This document shows positions 1 through 9,274 of a stretch of DNA of 64,000 bases, one piece after another. Position 1 is the first letter of the stretch, and every line of letters begins with the position of its first letter. The stretch spans positions 62,001 through 126,000 of the forward strand of contig CAWASR010000031.1 of NCBI GenBank assembly GCA_963784805.1. Reading direction: 5' to 3'. The position numbers were made by a program, and so were the translations under genes. This DNA comes from Roseiarcus sp963784805 (GTDB taxonomy: Bacteria; Pseudomonadota; Alphaproteobacteria; Rhizobiales; Beijerinckiaceae). Below the pieces are notes generated by a model. The model was not told where the DNA came from and searched no databases. It saw nothing but the letters and a program-made list of their open reading frames with translations.

Positions 1-70
1 GGGCCTCGGTCACTCCGTTGGATTTCGCCTCCGATCCCGAGATGCCACCTACCGCCCTGATCATCAGCCC

Positions 71-1843
71 TTAGTCCGCCGCTTCGGTTTGGGCCTCGGC
101 GCCCTTGTGCCTCTTCGCTTGCCGGACCGCCTTCTCAACTGCGGCGCGCGCCGAATCATTCAGCTCGAACATCTCCAGATGTTCTCCGGGTGCGTCCTCG
201 ACCGGCGAAATCGCCAGATCCATGTACGCCGCGGCGGTCGGATCCTTCTGCGCGCGTTTGCGCATCCGATGCAGTTTCAGAGCATAGGCGCCGAAGCGTG
301 TCAGTTTGACCGCCGTCTGCCAGATATGGCGAGGGTAGAACACAAAGGCCGATTCGAGCGGCAATTCCGGGCGCCGCTGGGTTCGATCCTTGCGGCGCAA
401 ATAGCCACATTGCTGCGGATGGACATTCTCAAAATAGGCGGCTCCGTACACCTGCAGAGCGCCGCGCCAAATGGTGACTGGATTGACGCCGTACGCAACA
501 TTGCGCCGCATCAACCGTTCGACGTGCTCGTCAGTGTAGTACCAGCTCCACATGTCCTGATACGTCTTCTGCCACTCTTGGCGGCTCATCCGCGGATGCT
601 CGATCGTCGCCGTTTCGAGATCGTATTTGTTAAGGTCAGGATCCATCCAAATCCCGCCTTCATGGAGCTTCTTGTGATCATCGGAACCGGGCAGGGGCGT
701 TAGCATCGTGAATTCCAACAGATCGACCGGCAATTCCCGCTGAATGATCTCGATGTCGCGACGGATAGTCTCGGGCGTGTCACCGGGCAGCCCCATGATG
801 AAACCGGCATACGTGATTACGCCGGCCTTTTTCCAAGCCTGGAACATCGTCCGATATTCGGTGATCCGATTCTGGTTTTTCTTCATCGCGACCAGATTGT
901 CGGGATTGATGCTTTCCAGCCCAACAAAGGCGTAGCGACAGCCGGCGCGCGCCGCCTTCTCGATGAAATTCGGGATCTTGTGGGCGAGGGTGTCGACCTG
1001 GATCAGGAAGCGCGCGTGAAGGCCCCGCTGTTCCCTCAGCTCGATCATCCGGTCGAAAATTGCCTCCCAATTCCGGTTACGGGCGAAATTGTCGTCGGTA
1101 ATGAAAAATCGCGTGACGCCCTCGGCCGCGCTCCGCTCGATAATGCGTTGAATGTCGTCGGCGTCGCGAAACCGGGACTTGCGGCCCTGCACATTAATGA
1201 TGGTGCAGAAGGAACACTGAAACGGACAGCCCCTCCCGGCATCGAACGACGATAAGACGCCGTCATAGCGCTGGACGAGCTTCCGGGGCAGAAACGGGAT
1301 GGTGCGGCCCTGCATGCCCGGCAGATCGTCCATGTAATTGTAGATCGGCTTGGCGTCGCCGCGGTCGACATCCCGCAAGAAGGCCTCGAAATGCTCCTCC
1401 GCTTCTCCGGCGTACAGAATGACGCCGAGATCGACAGCTTCTTGAAGTTCTGGCGTCAAATCCTTGAGCATGGCGAGGCAGCCGCTCACGTGAAACCCGC
1501 CGATGGCTACGACGACACCCTGCGCCCGGAACCGACGAGCGATCGCCATTGCCCGAGGAAACTGGTTCGACTGGACGCCGACCAGGCAGACAAACCCAGT
1601 GTGGCCCGATCGCTTGATTCGGTTTGCAATCCGCTCAACCGGAATTCTGACGTTCATTTCATCGTAGGCGTTGACCTCGATCGAAACGTCGCCGCCGAGA
1701 ACACGCCTCTCGGCGCAATCGGTCGCGATCGCATGCAGACAGGCCATGGAATTGGAGGGGATCCAGGCCTTCCACCATTGAATGACGTAGCCGTCCTTGT
1801 CGTAATGCGAGGGCTTGATGATCTCGACGTGAAACGTAGGCAT
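71..1843 (-). CDS. B12-binding domain radical SAM protein
   Basis: Predicted 590-residue enzyme with an N-terminal cobalamin-binding-like Rossmann region (about residues 70-160, including a GGFHVSG segment) followed by a radical SAM barrel. The cluster motif CPFQCSFC (Cys206, Cys210, Cys213) fits CxxxCxxC, which binds the 4Fe-4S cluster that cleaves S-adenosylmethionine. Later segments (FITDDNFARN, FVGLESINPDN, GFIMGLPGDT) are typical of this family. I chose ATG 1843 because GGGGAG lies about 10 bases upstream; a longer in-frame TTG at 1861 has no such site. Enzymes of this class methylate or rearrange unreactive carbons, some in hopanoid or tetrapyrrole pathways, but no pathway gene adjoins it, so the substrate is unknown. 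It stands alone, convergent with nothing inside the window. Confidence 0.85.
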   Translation of the reverse strand: MPTFHVEIIKPSHYDKDGYVIQWWKAWIPSNSMACLHAIATDCAERRVLGGDVSIEVNAYDEMNVRIPVERIANRIKRSGHTGFVCLVGVQSNQFPRAMAIARRFRAQGVVVAIGGFHVSGCLAMLKDLTPELQEAVDLGVILYAGEAEEHFEAFLRDVDRGDAKPIYNYMDDLPGMQGRTIPFLPRKLVQRYDGVLSSFDAGRGCPFQCSFCTIINVQGRKSRFRDADDIQRIIERSAAEGVTRFFITDDNFARNRNWEAIFDRMIELREQRGLHARFLIQVDTLAHKIPNFIEKAARAGCRYAFVGLESINPDNLVAMKKNQNRITEYRTMFQAWKKAGVITYAGFIMGLPGDTPETIRRDIEIIQRELPVDLLEFTMLTPLPGSDDHKKLHEGGIWMDPDLNKYDLETATIEHPRMSRQEWQKTYQDMWSWYYTDEHVERLMRRNVAYGVNPVTIWRGALQVYGAAYFENVHPQQCGYLRRKDRTQRRPELPLESAFVFYPRHIWQTAVKLTRFGAYALKLHRMRKRAQKDPTAAAYMDLAISPVEDAPGEHLEMFELNDSARAAVEKAVRQAKRHKGAEAQTEAAD

Positions 1844-2113
1844 GGCCCGACATCTCCCCAACCCAATAAATTCGACGCGAAGAATGGCGAGGTTCTAAGC
1901 TTAAGCATTGCCCAAAAATGCGAATCCGATCGGCTTTACGGGGGCCGGTCCGTCTTCGGCCGGTCACCGAAACTCCCCCTTCTCCCGTTATCATTCTTCT
2001 TGCTCGTATAGAGCAACCCGGCGCCACCCGTCAAAATGGCGTCGAAGCAGTGGAACCGCGCGGCGGCGACTGGCGCTGAAGCTGATGGCGCATTTGATGA
2101 GAGGAGCGCTATT
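1844..2113. other. Intergenic region between radical SAM gene and small hypothetical gene
   Basis: About 270 bases separate the divergent radical SAM gene and the small rightward gene at 2114. It must hold both promoters. I see no clear operator, terminator or RNA structure in it. Confidence 0.4.
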
Positions 2114-2482
2114 ATGCCGGACATGGTCCTCGGGTCGTTCTCACCGCAGACACGACACTTTCTGGATGTCTCGCCCATGATCACTGCGCCACGCTTTCAG
2201 TTTGAGCCGACCGGACGGGTGATGATTGACGCAATTTGCGGATGCGCGGGCGCATCGATTCGTCCGGAGCAGGCCGATCAATTGACCGCGATGTTTCGGA
2301 CGTGGCGCCAAGCCTATTGGCAACCGCTGCAGACGGATCGCGAGTTCGCATCGCATTTTTGGAAGCCGAGTTCCTGGGGCAGATTGTTCCGTGATGTGAG
2401 GATGGCCTGTCGGCGATTCCAGGCTCGCGCCAAGCCGATGGAACTCGCGGTTGGCAATCTTTCGGCGACGTCGGCGGAATAG
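2114..2482 (+). CDS. Small hypothetical protein (122 aa)
   Basis: An open frame of 122 codons starting at ATG 2114 with AGGAG nine bases upstream, a good ribosome binding site. Codon use looks like that of the neighbouring genes. The product is soluble, with a short cysteine pair (ICGCAG, near residue 40) and a Trp/Arg-rich C-terminal half (FRTWRQAYWQPL, FWKPSSWGRLF). I do not recognise a family. The frame on the opposite strand over the same bases lacks a comparable start and is rejected. Nothing nearby hints at its role. Confidence 0.5.
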   Translation: MPDMVLGSFSPQTRHFLDVSPMITAPRFQFEPTGRVMIDAICGCAGASIRPEQADQLTAMFRTWRQAYWQPLQTDREFASHFWKPSSWGRLFRDVRMACRRFQARAKPMELAVGNLSATSAE

Positions 2483-2585
2483 CCAAGACATATGAGCGCC
2501 GGCCGCCAAGGCTACCCCTGGTCGGCTCATATCGGCGCCGCGCCGTTTTGCGCGCCGTTGGTTCTCGGGCGCACCCGCCGCCTCG

Positions 2586-4211
2586 TTAAGGCGCCGATGC
2601 CAGCGGCGCGAGCCGACGCGCGCGAAAATCCGCAATCATCTCGCGAGCGGCATTGTAGCCGGGAGCGCCCGTCACACCGCCGCCGGGGTGGGTCGAGGCG
2701 CCGCACATGTAGAGTCCGGGAATCGGCGAGCGATAATCGGCGTGCCCGAGGACGGGTCGCGCTGAGTAGAGCTGGTCGAGGCTGAGGCAGCCGTGAAAGA
2801 TGTCGCCGCCGACAAGGCCGAAATCCCGCTCCAGGTCGAGCGGCGAGAGATTTTGGCTGGCGATTACGGAGGCCTTGAAGCCTGGCGCGTAAGCGTCCAC
2901 CGTGTCGATCATCAGGTCGGCGACCGCATCGCGCGCCTCGTTCCAGGAACGCCCGTCCGGCAGGACCGGCGCGACATGTTGACAGAACAGCGAGGCGACG
3001 TGGCGCCCCTCGGGCGCGAGCGTGTCGTCGAGCGTCGAGGGGATCAGCATTTCAATGATCGGCGCCCCGGACCATCCCGATCGACGAGCGTCCATCCAAG
3101 CGTGCTCCATATACTCGAGGTTTGGCGCGATTACGATTCCCGCGCCATGATGTTCGGCCGGACCGCGCCCCGGCAGGCAGGAGAAGCTTGGCAGTTCGGC
3201 GAGCGCGACATTCATCCGGAAGGCCCCCGAACCGCTGCGCCAAGAGGCGATGCGGGCGCGAAAATCGGCGGGCAGCGTCATGGGGTCGAGGAGCGTTTCG
3301 AAGGTAAGTTTCGGATGAAGGTTCGAAACGACCGCTTGCGCGTCGATCCGCTCGCCCTTTCGCGTGACGACGCCGGCGGCCCGACCCTTCCGCACCAGAA
3401 TTTCGACAACCGCGCTGTTCGTACGAATCTCGACCCCGCGCACGCCGCACGAGCGCGCCATGGCTTTCGTAATCGCGCCCATGCCACCAATCGCATGACC
3501 CCAGACTCCCCTCTTGCCATTGGTCTCGCCCCAGCAATGATGCAGAAGGACATAGGCGGTGCCCGCGGCGTAGGGGCTGGCGTAGGTTCCGACGATGCCG
3601 TCGAAGCCGAGGATCGCCTTGATTGGATCGCTTTCGAACCAATGATCGAGAACATCGCCCGCCGAGCGGGTGAAAATCTCGACGAAATCGCGCTGGCCCT
3701 CCAGGCCAAGCGGGCGCAGACGGTTCGCGAACCTTGCCGTATCGAGAAGACCGTTGAGACTGGCGACGAGTCCCCGTCCCGTCGCCACGTTCGGCGGCGT
3801 TTCGAGCGCGACGGCGCGCAGGACGTCGGCCATGCGTTCGAGCCGCGACTCGTAGGCTTTGAGCCGCGCAGCGTCACGAGAGGAGAACTTGGCGACCTCG
3901 GCCTTTGTTCGTCCCGGCGCGGCCTTGAGATAGCGCCCGTCCGGCAGAGGCAGGAAGTTGGAAATCGGGCGCTCGATAATGCGCAAGCCATGGTCGGCGA
4001 GATCGAGGTCGCGAATGATTCTCGGATTGAGCAGCGAGACCGTGTAGGCGGCGACGGAATTGTGGAAACCGGGATAAAACTCCTCGGTGACCGCCGCGCC
4101 TCCGACGACCGCGCGACCCTCCAGCACCGTCACCTTAAGTCCCGCGGCGGCGAGGTAGGCCGCCGCCGTCAGGCCGTTGTGGCCTCCCCCCACGACGACG
4201 ACGTCGCGCAT
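2586..4211 (-). CDS. PYROXD2/phytoene-dehydrogenase-like FAD-dependent oxidoreductase
   Basis: A 541-residue flavoprotein. The start MRDVVVVGGGHNGLTAAAY is the Rossmann dinucleotide-binding loop for FAD, followed by the conserved VLEGRAVVGGAAVTEE segment. The C-terminal MCGASTHPGGGVTGAPGYNA is the second FAD motif of the amine oxidase/CrtI fold. This subgroup (COG1233, PYROXD2-like) is widespread in Rhizobiales and mostly uncharacterised, so carotenoid desaturation should not be assumed, and no carotenoid genes are nearby. ATG 4211 places the FAD loop at the very N-terminus as usual; an upstream in-frame GTG at 4265 would add 18 unlikely residues. It is encoded on the same strand as the aldehyde dehydrogenase that follows at higher coordinates, with about 120 bases between them, so cotranscription is possible. 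Confidence 0.85.
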   Translation of the reverse strand: MRDVVVVGGGHNGLTAAAYLAAAGLKVTVLEGRAVVGGAAVTEEFYPGFHNSVAAYTVSLLNPRIIRDLDLADHGLRIIERPISNFLPLPDGRYLKAAPGRTKAEVAKFSSRDAARLKAYESRLERMADVLRAVALETPPNVATGRGLVASLNGLLDTARFANRLRPLGLEGQRDFVEIFTRSAGDVLDHWFESDPIKAILGFDGIVGTYASPYAAGTAYVLLHHCWGETNGKRGVWGHAIGGMGAITKAMARSCGVRGVEIRTNSAVVEILVRKGRAAGVVTRKGERIDAQAVVSNLHPKLTFETLLDPMTLPADFRARIASWRSGSGAFRMNVALAELPSFSCLPGRGPAEHHGAGIVIAPNLEYMEHAWMDARRSGWSGAPIIEMLIPSTLDDTLAPEGRHVASLFCQHVAPVLPDGRSWNEARDAVADLMIDTVDAYAPGFKASVIASQNLSPLDLERDFGLVGGDIFHGCLSLDQLYSARPVLGHADYRSPIPGLYMCGASTHPGGGVTGAPGYNAAREMIADFRARRLAPLASAP

Positions 4212-4330
4212 CGGCTTTCCGCCCGCGCTAAGCGGGGATTCGTCGGCTCGCCAACGAATCCACACTTAGAGTCCCATGATGAAGCAATATTCTTACCCGA
4301 AAACCAGTGGCCACTTTTCGGAAATCCTGC

Positions 4331-5833
4331 TTAGAAATCGAACTTCACGCCTTGGGCCAGCGGCAGTCGCGAGGAATAGTTCACGGTGCTCGTCTGCCGG
4401 CGCATGTAGCTCTTCCAAGCGTCGGATCCGCTCTCGCGCCCGCCTCCCGTTTCCTTTTCGCCGCCGAATGCGCCCCCGATCTCGGCGCCCGACGGGCCGA
4501 TATTAACGTTGGCGATGCCGCAGTCGGAGCCCACGGCCGAAAGGAATGACTCGGCCTCCCGCATGTCGAGCGTGAATATGCAGGACGATAGGCCCTGGGG
4601 CACGTCGTTGTGAAGCGCGATCGCCTCGTCGAAGGCGTCGTAGCCGAGAACATAGAGGATCGGCGCGAAGGTTTCCTCGCGAACGGTCGCGGTCTGGCCC
4701 GGCATCTCGACAATCGCTGGCTCAACATAGGCGCCGGCATTGCTCGCGCCATCCTCAACCGCGCGGCCGCCGTGAACGACCCCGCCCTCCGCCCGCGCGC
4801 GAGCGAGCGCGGCCTGCATCTTGTCACGCGCGACGTGGTCAATGAGCGGGCCGACCAGCGTGCGCGAATCACGCGGATCGCCGATCGGCAGGCTCGAATA
4901 GGCCTTGACGAGGCGCCGGGTTAGGTCCGCCCGGATCGAACGATGGACGATGAGGCGACGCAACGACGTGCACCGTTGCCCTGCCGTTCCAACCGCGGAG
5001 AACAGGATCGCCCTGACGGCCATGTCGAGATCAGCCGAAGGGGCGACGATCATGCCGTTGTTGCCGCCGAGTTCGAGTATGGCGCGGCCAAATCGGGTCG
5101 CGACCTTCGGGCCGACGACTGCGCCCATGCGCGTCGAACCCGTCGCCGAGACGATTGGAACGTCTTTGGACGCGACAAGGGCCTCAGCCGTCGCGGCCCC
5201 CCCAATGACGATCTGCGCAAGGCCTTCCGGCGCGTCGGCGCCGAAACGCCTCAAGGCGCGATCGAGTACTTTCATAGTCGCGAGCGCGCTTAGCGGCGTC
5301 TTCTCGGACGGCTTCCAGATGACGGGATCGCCGCAGACGAGCGCCAGCGCCGCGTTCCAAGACCAGACCGCGACCGGGAAGTTGAACGCTGAGATCACCG
5401 CGCAAGGCCCCATCGGATGCCAGGTCTCCATCATCCGATGGCCGGGACGTTCCGAGGCGATGGTGAGGCCGTATATCTGGCGCGACAGGCCAACGGCGAA
5501 ATCGCAAATGTCGATCATCTCCTGCACTTCGCCGAGACCTTCCGAGACGATCTTACCCGCTTCCAAAGTCACCAGAGCGCCGAGGGCGTCCTTGGACGCG
5601 CGCAGCTCCTCGCCGAGTAGACGTACGAGTTCGCCGCGACGCGGCGCCGGAACGTCCCGCCAGACGCGAAAGGCGCTTTGCGCCCGCGCAATGACCGCGG
5701 GCATGTCCGAGGGAGGCGTCTCGGAGACCCGGGCGATTTCCGCGCCGTCGATTGGCGAACGAACGGCGAGCAGGCCGCCCGAAATCTCTGTCGCCCTGAA
5801 GCCCGCATCTTTAAGAACGTCGTGGATGGTCAT
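4331..5833 (-). CDS. ALDH7-type aldehyde dehydrogenase (probable aminoadipate semialdehyde / piperideine-6-carboxylate dehydrogenase)
   Basis: A 500-residue NAD(P)-dependent aldehyde dehydrogenase. The catalytic glutamate lies in LELGGNNG and the nucleophilic cysteine in GTAGQRCTSLRRL, both in the form seen in ALDH7 (antiquitin). Members of this group oxidise alpha-aminoadipic semialdehyde in lysine breakdown, and the ending GVKFDF is also typical. ATG 5833 is preferred to the TTG just before it. The neighbouring flavoprotein on the same strand could supply an aldehyde by oxidising an amine, but this is inference. ALDH7 assignment is fairly safe; the physiological substrate is not demonstrated by the context. 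Confidence 0.85.
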   Translation of the reverse strand: MTIHDVLKDAGFRATEISGGLLAVRSPIDGAEIARVSETPPSDMPAVIARAQSAFRVWRDVPAPRRGELVRLLGEELRASKDALGALVTLEAGKIVSEGLGEVQEMIDICDFAVGLSRQIYGLTIASERPGHRMMETWHPMGPCAVISAFNFPVAVWSWNAALALVCGDPVIWKPSEKTPLSALATMKVLDRALRRFGADAPEGLAQIVIGGAATAEALVASKDVPIVSATGSTRMGAVVGPKVATRFGRAILELGGNNGMIVAPSADLDMAVRAILFSAVGTAGQRCTSLRRLIVHRSIRADLTRRLVKAYSSLPIGDPRDSRTLVGPLIDHVARDKMQAALARARAEGGVVHGGRAVEDGASNAGAYVEPAIVEMPGQTATVREETFAPILYVLGYDAFDEAIALHNDVPQGLSSCIFTLDMREAESFLSAVGSDCGIANVNIGPSGAEIGGAFGGEKETGGGRESGSDAWKSYMRRQTSTVNYSSRLPLAQGVKFDF

Positions 5834-6046
5834 CAATCTGCCTGCCGTCTTGGTTCACGAGACGGCGTCGACCGCCGCGTGAAAACCTCTCTTCGAGCGC
5901 AATTCCGGCGGCCGGGCAAGTCCAATGTCGCCTGGCGAAGGCGCTCGTCCGTTTCGCATGCGCTGATCCGCATTGCGTTACTCGGGCGGCGCGCCTATAT
6001 TCACACGGCGCGGGCGGAACCCAGCGCTTAGCAAGGTGAAGAACGG

Positions 6047-6748
6047 ATGGCGCGTTCGACGAATATCGTCTTGGGTTGCGTGGCGATGTTGGCCGCGGCG
6101 TTGCTGGCCTATGTCCTCACTCCGCATAATTTGATGGCGCGGACCCATGACGCATTCGATATCGACAAGCACATTCCTCATGCGTTCGGCGATTGGAAGC
6201 CCCTAACAGGCCTTAGCGCTATCGCGCCGCCGCGGCCGACCGAGCTCGAGCGCGAAATCTACAGCCAGGAGGTCTCGCGCTCCTATATCGATGGCGACGG
6301 TCATGTCGTGATGTTGCTGATCGCCTATGGCGAGAGCCAGAGCGACCGATTGCAGCTCCATCACCCCGAAGTCTGCTATACGGCGCAAGGTTTTCGGGTG
6401 TCGCGGACGACATCCTCAAGGCTTCGGTATTCGCCGAACGCCCCGCCGCTCCCGTTGACCCGGCTGGTCGCGAGACGGGAAGAACGCCTCGAACCGATCA
6501 CTTACTGGATGCGCGTCGGGTACGACGTCTCGAACAGCAATTGGACCCGTCAGGCGTTGAAGCTTGAATACGGTCTCAGAGGGTGGATTCCCGACGGCGC
6601 GCTGATCCGAGTTTCGACGGTCGGCATACCTGTGAACGCGAGTTTCAAGCTCCAGGATAAGTTCATTCGTGAATTGCTTGCCGCGATGTCTCCGGAGACC
6701 CGGGAATTCATGGTTGGCGACCCCGCAAGGGCGTTTCTGCGCTCCTGA
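6047..6748 (+). CDS. EpsI-family exosortase-associated protein
   Basis: A 233-residue protein with one N-terminal membrane segment (about residues 5-25) and the DUF3485/EpsI domain. The diagnostic piece is LQLHHPEVCYTAQGF, containing the conserved His-Pro-Glu-Val-Cys. EpsI proteins occur with exosortases, often fused to them or next to them, in loci that make extracellular polysaccharide or PEP-CTERM type surface proteins. Here no exosortase gene is adjacent. EpsG-, Wza- and EpsL-like genes are found 36-40 kb away in the same window, so the parts may once have formed one locus. A purine stretch AAGGTGAAG precedes ATG 6047. Confidence 0.8.
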   Translation: MARSTNIVLGCVAMLAAALLAYVLTPHNLMARTHDAFDIDKHIPHAFGDWKPLTGLSAIAPPRPTELEREIYSQEVSRSYIDGDGHVVMLLIAYGESQSDRLQLHHPEVCYTAQGFRVSRTTSSRLRYSPNAPPLPLTRLVARREERLEPITYWMRVGYDVSNSNWTRQALKLEYGLRGWIPDGALIRVSTVGIPVNASFKLQDKFIRELLAAMSPETREFMVGDPARAFLRS

Positions 6749-7043
6749 GCGGGGCGCGTCGCGCCTGAGAGGCTTTGGGTGAGGAGCGTACATTTCGAAT
6801 TTGGAACGATTCAGTTGCCTTATGTCTAAGTTCAGGATGCTGAAGATCGACTGGCCGGCGAACAATATGGAAGTCGAATTGGCGCAGGTTTAAGCCGAAG
6901 GCCAGATAACGAATAGGAAAACCGGTTCGTCTGGAATATCGGCGATTTCGAGCTTCTCGAATCTCCCGACATGACGGCCGGGCAGATCGCCGAGCATATC
7001 CAGAAGGTGCGCGAAGCGGCCGACAAGCGCAACAAGGGTCGTT
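6749..7043. other. Intergenic stretch with no clear gene
   Basis: About 295 bases between epsI and the end of cfa. On the plus strand a 23-codon frame (6823-6894) and a longer fragment reading MTAGQIAEHIQKVREAADK are open, but neither has a convincing start context. It may be a decayed gene; I cannot identify it. Confidence 0.3.
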
Positions 7044-8354
7044 TCACGAATACCAGTCCGTGCGCGTCGGCGGCAAGCCGGTCGGGCCTTTGACCCGCTT
7101 CATCGCCAGCGTTTGATAAAGACCGGCATTGTTGCGCTCGAAAGTGATCGAGCAGGCAGCGAGATAGGCGAGCCAGACACGCGTCGTCGTTTCACCGACC
7201 GTCGCGGCGGCTTCGTCGTACCGCGTCAACAGACGGTCGTGCCAGAAGCGGCAGGTGCGCTGATAGTGCTCGCGCCAGCACTCGACGTCGCGAATTTCGA
7301 AGCCGTGAAGCTCGAGATTGGTGATCGTGCGGCCGAGATAGTCCAGTTCGCCGCCGGGGAAGATGTAGCGGGTCAGCGCCTGGAACTCGGGCCGCTTTTT
7401 GCCTGTGCGGGCGGCGTGGCTGCCTCCCGGACGGGTGATCGCATGATGCAGGTAAAGACCGCCAGGTTTGAGCAGGCGCTGGATGGTCCGAAAATAGGTC
7501 TCGAAATGGGAAATGCCGATGGCTTCGAACATTCCGACCGACGTGATCTTGTCGAAGCGAGCTTCGCCCTCCATCAGCGCGTAGTCGCGCAACTCGAACG
7601 TCACCCTGTCGGCGAGGCCGAGGCGGTGGGCCTTGTCGCGCGCGAAGGAGATCTGCTCCTCCGACAGAGTCACGCCAATGACGCGAGCGCCATAATGCTG
7701 CGCGGCGTGACAGGCGAGTGAGCCCCACCCGCTGCCGATGTCGAGCATCGTGTCGCCAGCCTTGAGCCGCAGCTTGCGACAGATGATATCGAGCTTCTGA
7801 CGCTGAATATTATCGAGATCATCGCTCCAATCGTGGAAATAGGCGCAGGTGTAGACCATCTCGCGGTCGAGCCACAGCGCGTAGAATGCGTTGGAGAGGT
7901 CGTAGTGATAGGCGATGTTGCGTTTGTTCTGCGCCTCCGAGCCGTCGCTCTCGTGGTCACGGTCGATTTGCTCTAGCGGCCAGGGGCCGCCGCGCGACAC
8001 AAACAGATATGGCGCTAACGCGCGCGCTGCGCTTAGCGAGACTAGCGTTCGTCGCAGATCGCGCGTGCGCCCCTTCGGCCGGCGGGCGACCAGATCAAAC
8101 AGCGTGCCGTTCTTCAAATCGACCCGCCCCGCGGCCCAGAGATTGGCGAGCGATGTCACATTGGGCGCCCTGAGAAGACCGGCGACCGCGCCCTCGTCAG
8201 CGATGGCGAGCGCAAGCGCGTCGTTCGGCCACCCATCGGGGATGGTCGAACCGTCCCAAAGGCGAAATCCGAATCCGGGCTGAAGCCGGCGATGAATCTC
8301 TGCGAGCAGCCGCTTCAATGAGGCTAGGCGCCATTCGGCCCCATTCATGTCCAT
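7044..8354 (-). CDS. cfa: Cyclopropane-fatty-acyl-phospholipid synthase family methyltransferase
   Basis: A 436-residue SAM-dependent enzyme that adds a methylene group across double bonds of membrane phospholipid acyl chains. Visible features are NIAYHYDLSNAFYALWLD (the substrate-channel segment typical of CFA synthases), the SAM-binding loop MLDIGSGWGSLA, and GVTLSEEQ. The ending YQTLAMKRVKGPTGLPPTR is also characteristic, which supports the stop at 7044. Length is normal for the family. Two close ATGs (8354 and 8348) are possible starts. CFA synthesis is usually linked to stationary phase or acid and solvent stress, but no regulatory site was seen here. The gene is monocistronic by position. 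Confidence 0.9.
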   Translation of the reverse strand: MDMNGAEWRLASLKRLLAEIHRRLQPGFGFRLWDGSTIPDGWPNDALALAIADEGAVAGLLRAPNVTSLANLWAAGRVDLKNGTLFDLVARRPKGRTRDLRRTLVSLSAARALAPYLFVSRGGPWPLEQIDRDHESDGSEAQNKRNIAYHYDLSNAFYALWLDREMVYTCAYFHDWSDDLDNIQRQKLDIICRKLRLKAGDTMLDIGSGWGSLACHAAQHYGARVIGVTLSEEQISFARDKAHRLGLADRVTFELRDYALMEGEARFDKITSVGMFEAIGISHFETYFRTIQRLLKPGGLYLHHAITRPGGSHAARTGKKRPEFQALTRYIFPGGELDYLGRTITNLELHGFEIRDVECWREHYQRTCRFWHDRLLTRYDEAAATVGETTTRVWLAYLAACSITFERNNAGLYQTLAMKRVKGPTGLPPTRTDWYS

Positions 8355-8579
8355 AGTTCCCTATCTGAGCCAGACGCCCTGGCTGGGACGTTCATACACT
8401 ATTCCCCGGTCCCCGCGAGGAATAGGGCGTGCGATACCGGGCGCCTGGCCGCGTTTCGAACGCGACCCACCGTGCGGGAAAGACATGAGTCAAAGCCTAC
8501 CCAATCCACTATGAGCGAGAGAAAGAGCCGACAACCCGCGCCGCCGTGGGGGCGCAATGAGGGAGCTAAACGATCCGAT

Positions 8580-9137
8580 ATGGGCATTTGGCGTCGCAGT
8601 GGCCTCATCGTCCGCGAGGCTCATCCCGATGATCTCGACGCGATCGTCAAACTCGAGGACGAGTCCTTTGCGGCCGATCGCGTCTCACGCCGCTCGCTGC
8701 GTGACTTTCTGCGCGCGCCCCATCATCCGGTGATCGCCGCGACCGTCCACAACGAACTGGCCGGCTATGCGCTCGTCTCGTTGCGCAAGGGGGCGCGGGG
8801 AGTGCGCGTCTATTCGGTCGCGGTCAATTCGCGGTTCGCCCGCCGCGGCGTGGGTCGGGCGCTGCTGCAGGCTTGCGAGCGCTATGCGAGCTGGCATGGC
8901 CGCGCCGCCGTCACACTGGAAGTGCGATACGACAATGCGCCCGCCATCGCCCTCTATGAGAGCCTTGGCTTTCGCCTGTTCGGTGAGCATGCCCGCTATT
9001 ACGCCGACGGCGCGACCGCCTTGCGTTACCAGAAGTCGCTGATCTCCGAATTGGGCCAAAACACGCAGAATAGCAAAGCGCCTGGCGAGGAAGGCCGCGC
9101 CCTGCGAAGCGCGTCGCTCTGGCGCGGGGCTCGATGA
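8580..9137 (+). CDS. GNAT-family N-acetyltransferase (RimI-like)
   Basis: A GCN5-related acetyltransferase of 185 residues from ATG 8580. The order of motifs is right: substrate-side VREAHPDDLDAIVKLE, core strand VYSVAVNSRFARRGVGRAL with the acetyl-CoA loop RRGVGRAL, and the C-terminal YDNAPAIALYESLGF. That last motif resembles RimI, which acetylates ribosomal protein S18, but similar motifs occur in many GNATs and the target is unknown. Earlier in-frame starts exist at 8511 (ATG) and 8472 (GTG), but neither shows a Shine-Dalgarno sequence; GAGGGAG sits 14 bases before 8580, which is also imperfect. The start is therefore uncertain. Confidence 0.8.
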   Translation: MGIWRRSGLIVREAHPDDLDAIVKLEDESFAADRVSRRSLRDFLRAPHHPVIAATVHNELAGYALVSLRKGARGVRVYSVAVNSRFARRGVGRALLQACERYASWHGRAAVTLEVRYDNAPAIALYESLGFRLFGEHARYYADGATALRYQKSLISELGQNTQNSKAPGEEGRALRSASLWRGAR

Positions 9138-9274
9138 TAGCGCAGACCACGGTAAATCTTTCAACCCGCGATTGGCGAATTCGGCACTGCGTTTATTGAA
9201 CTCAGCCGGAGCGGGCGCGGTTGCCTTGGCGCAGGAAGCCGCCTAGAAGCGCGCCGTCTCCCCCGGAACTTTTC

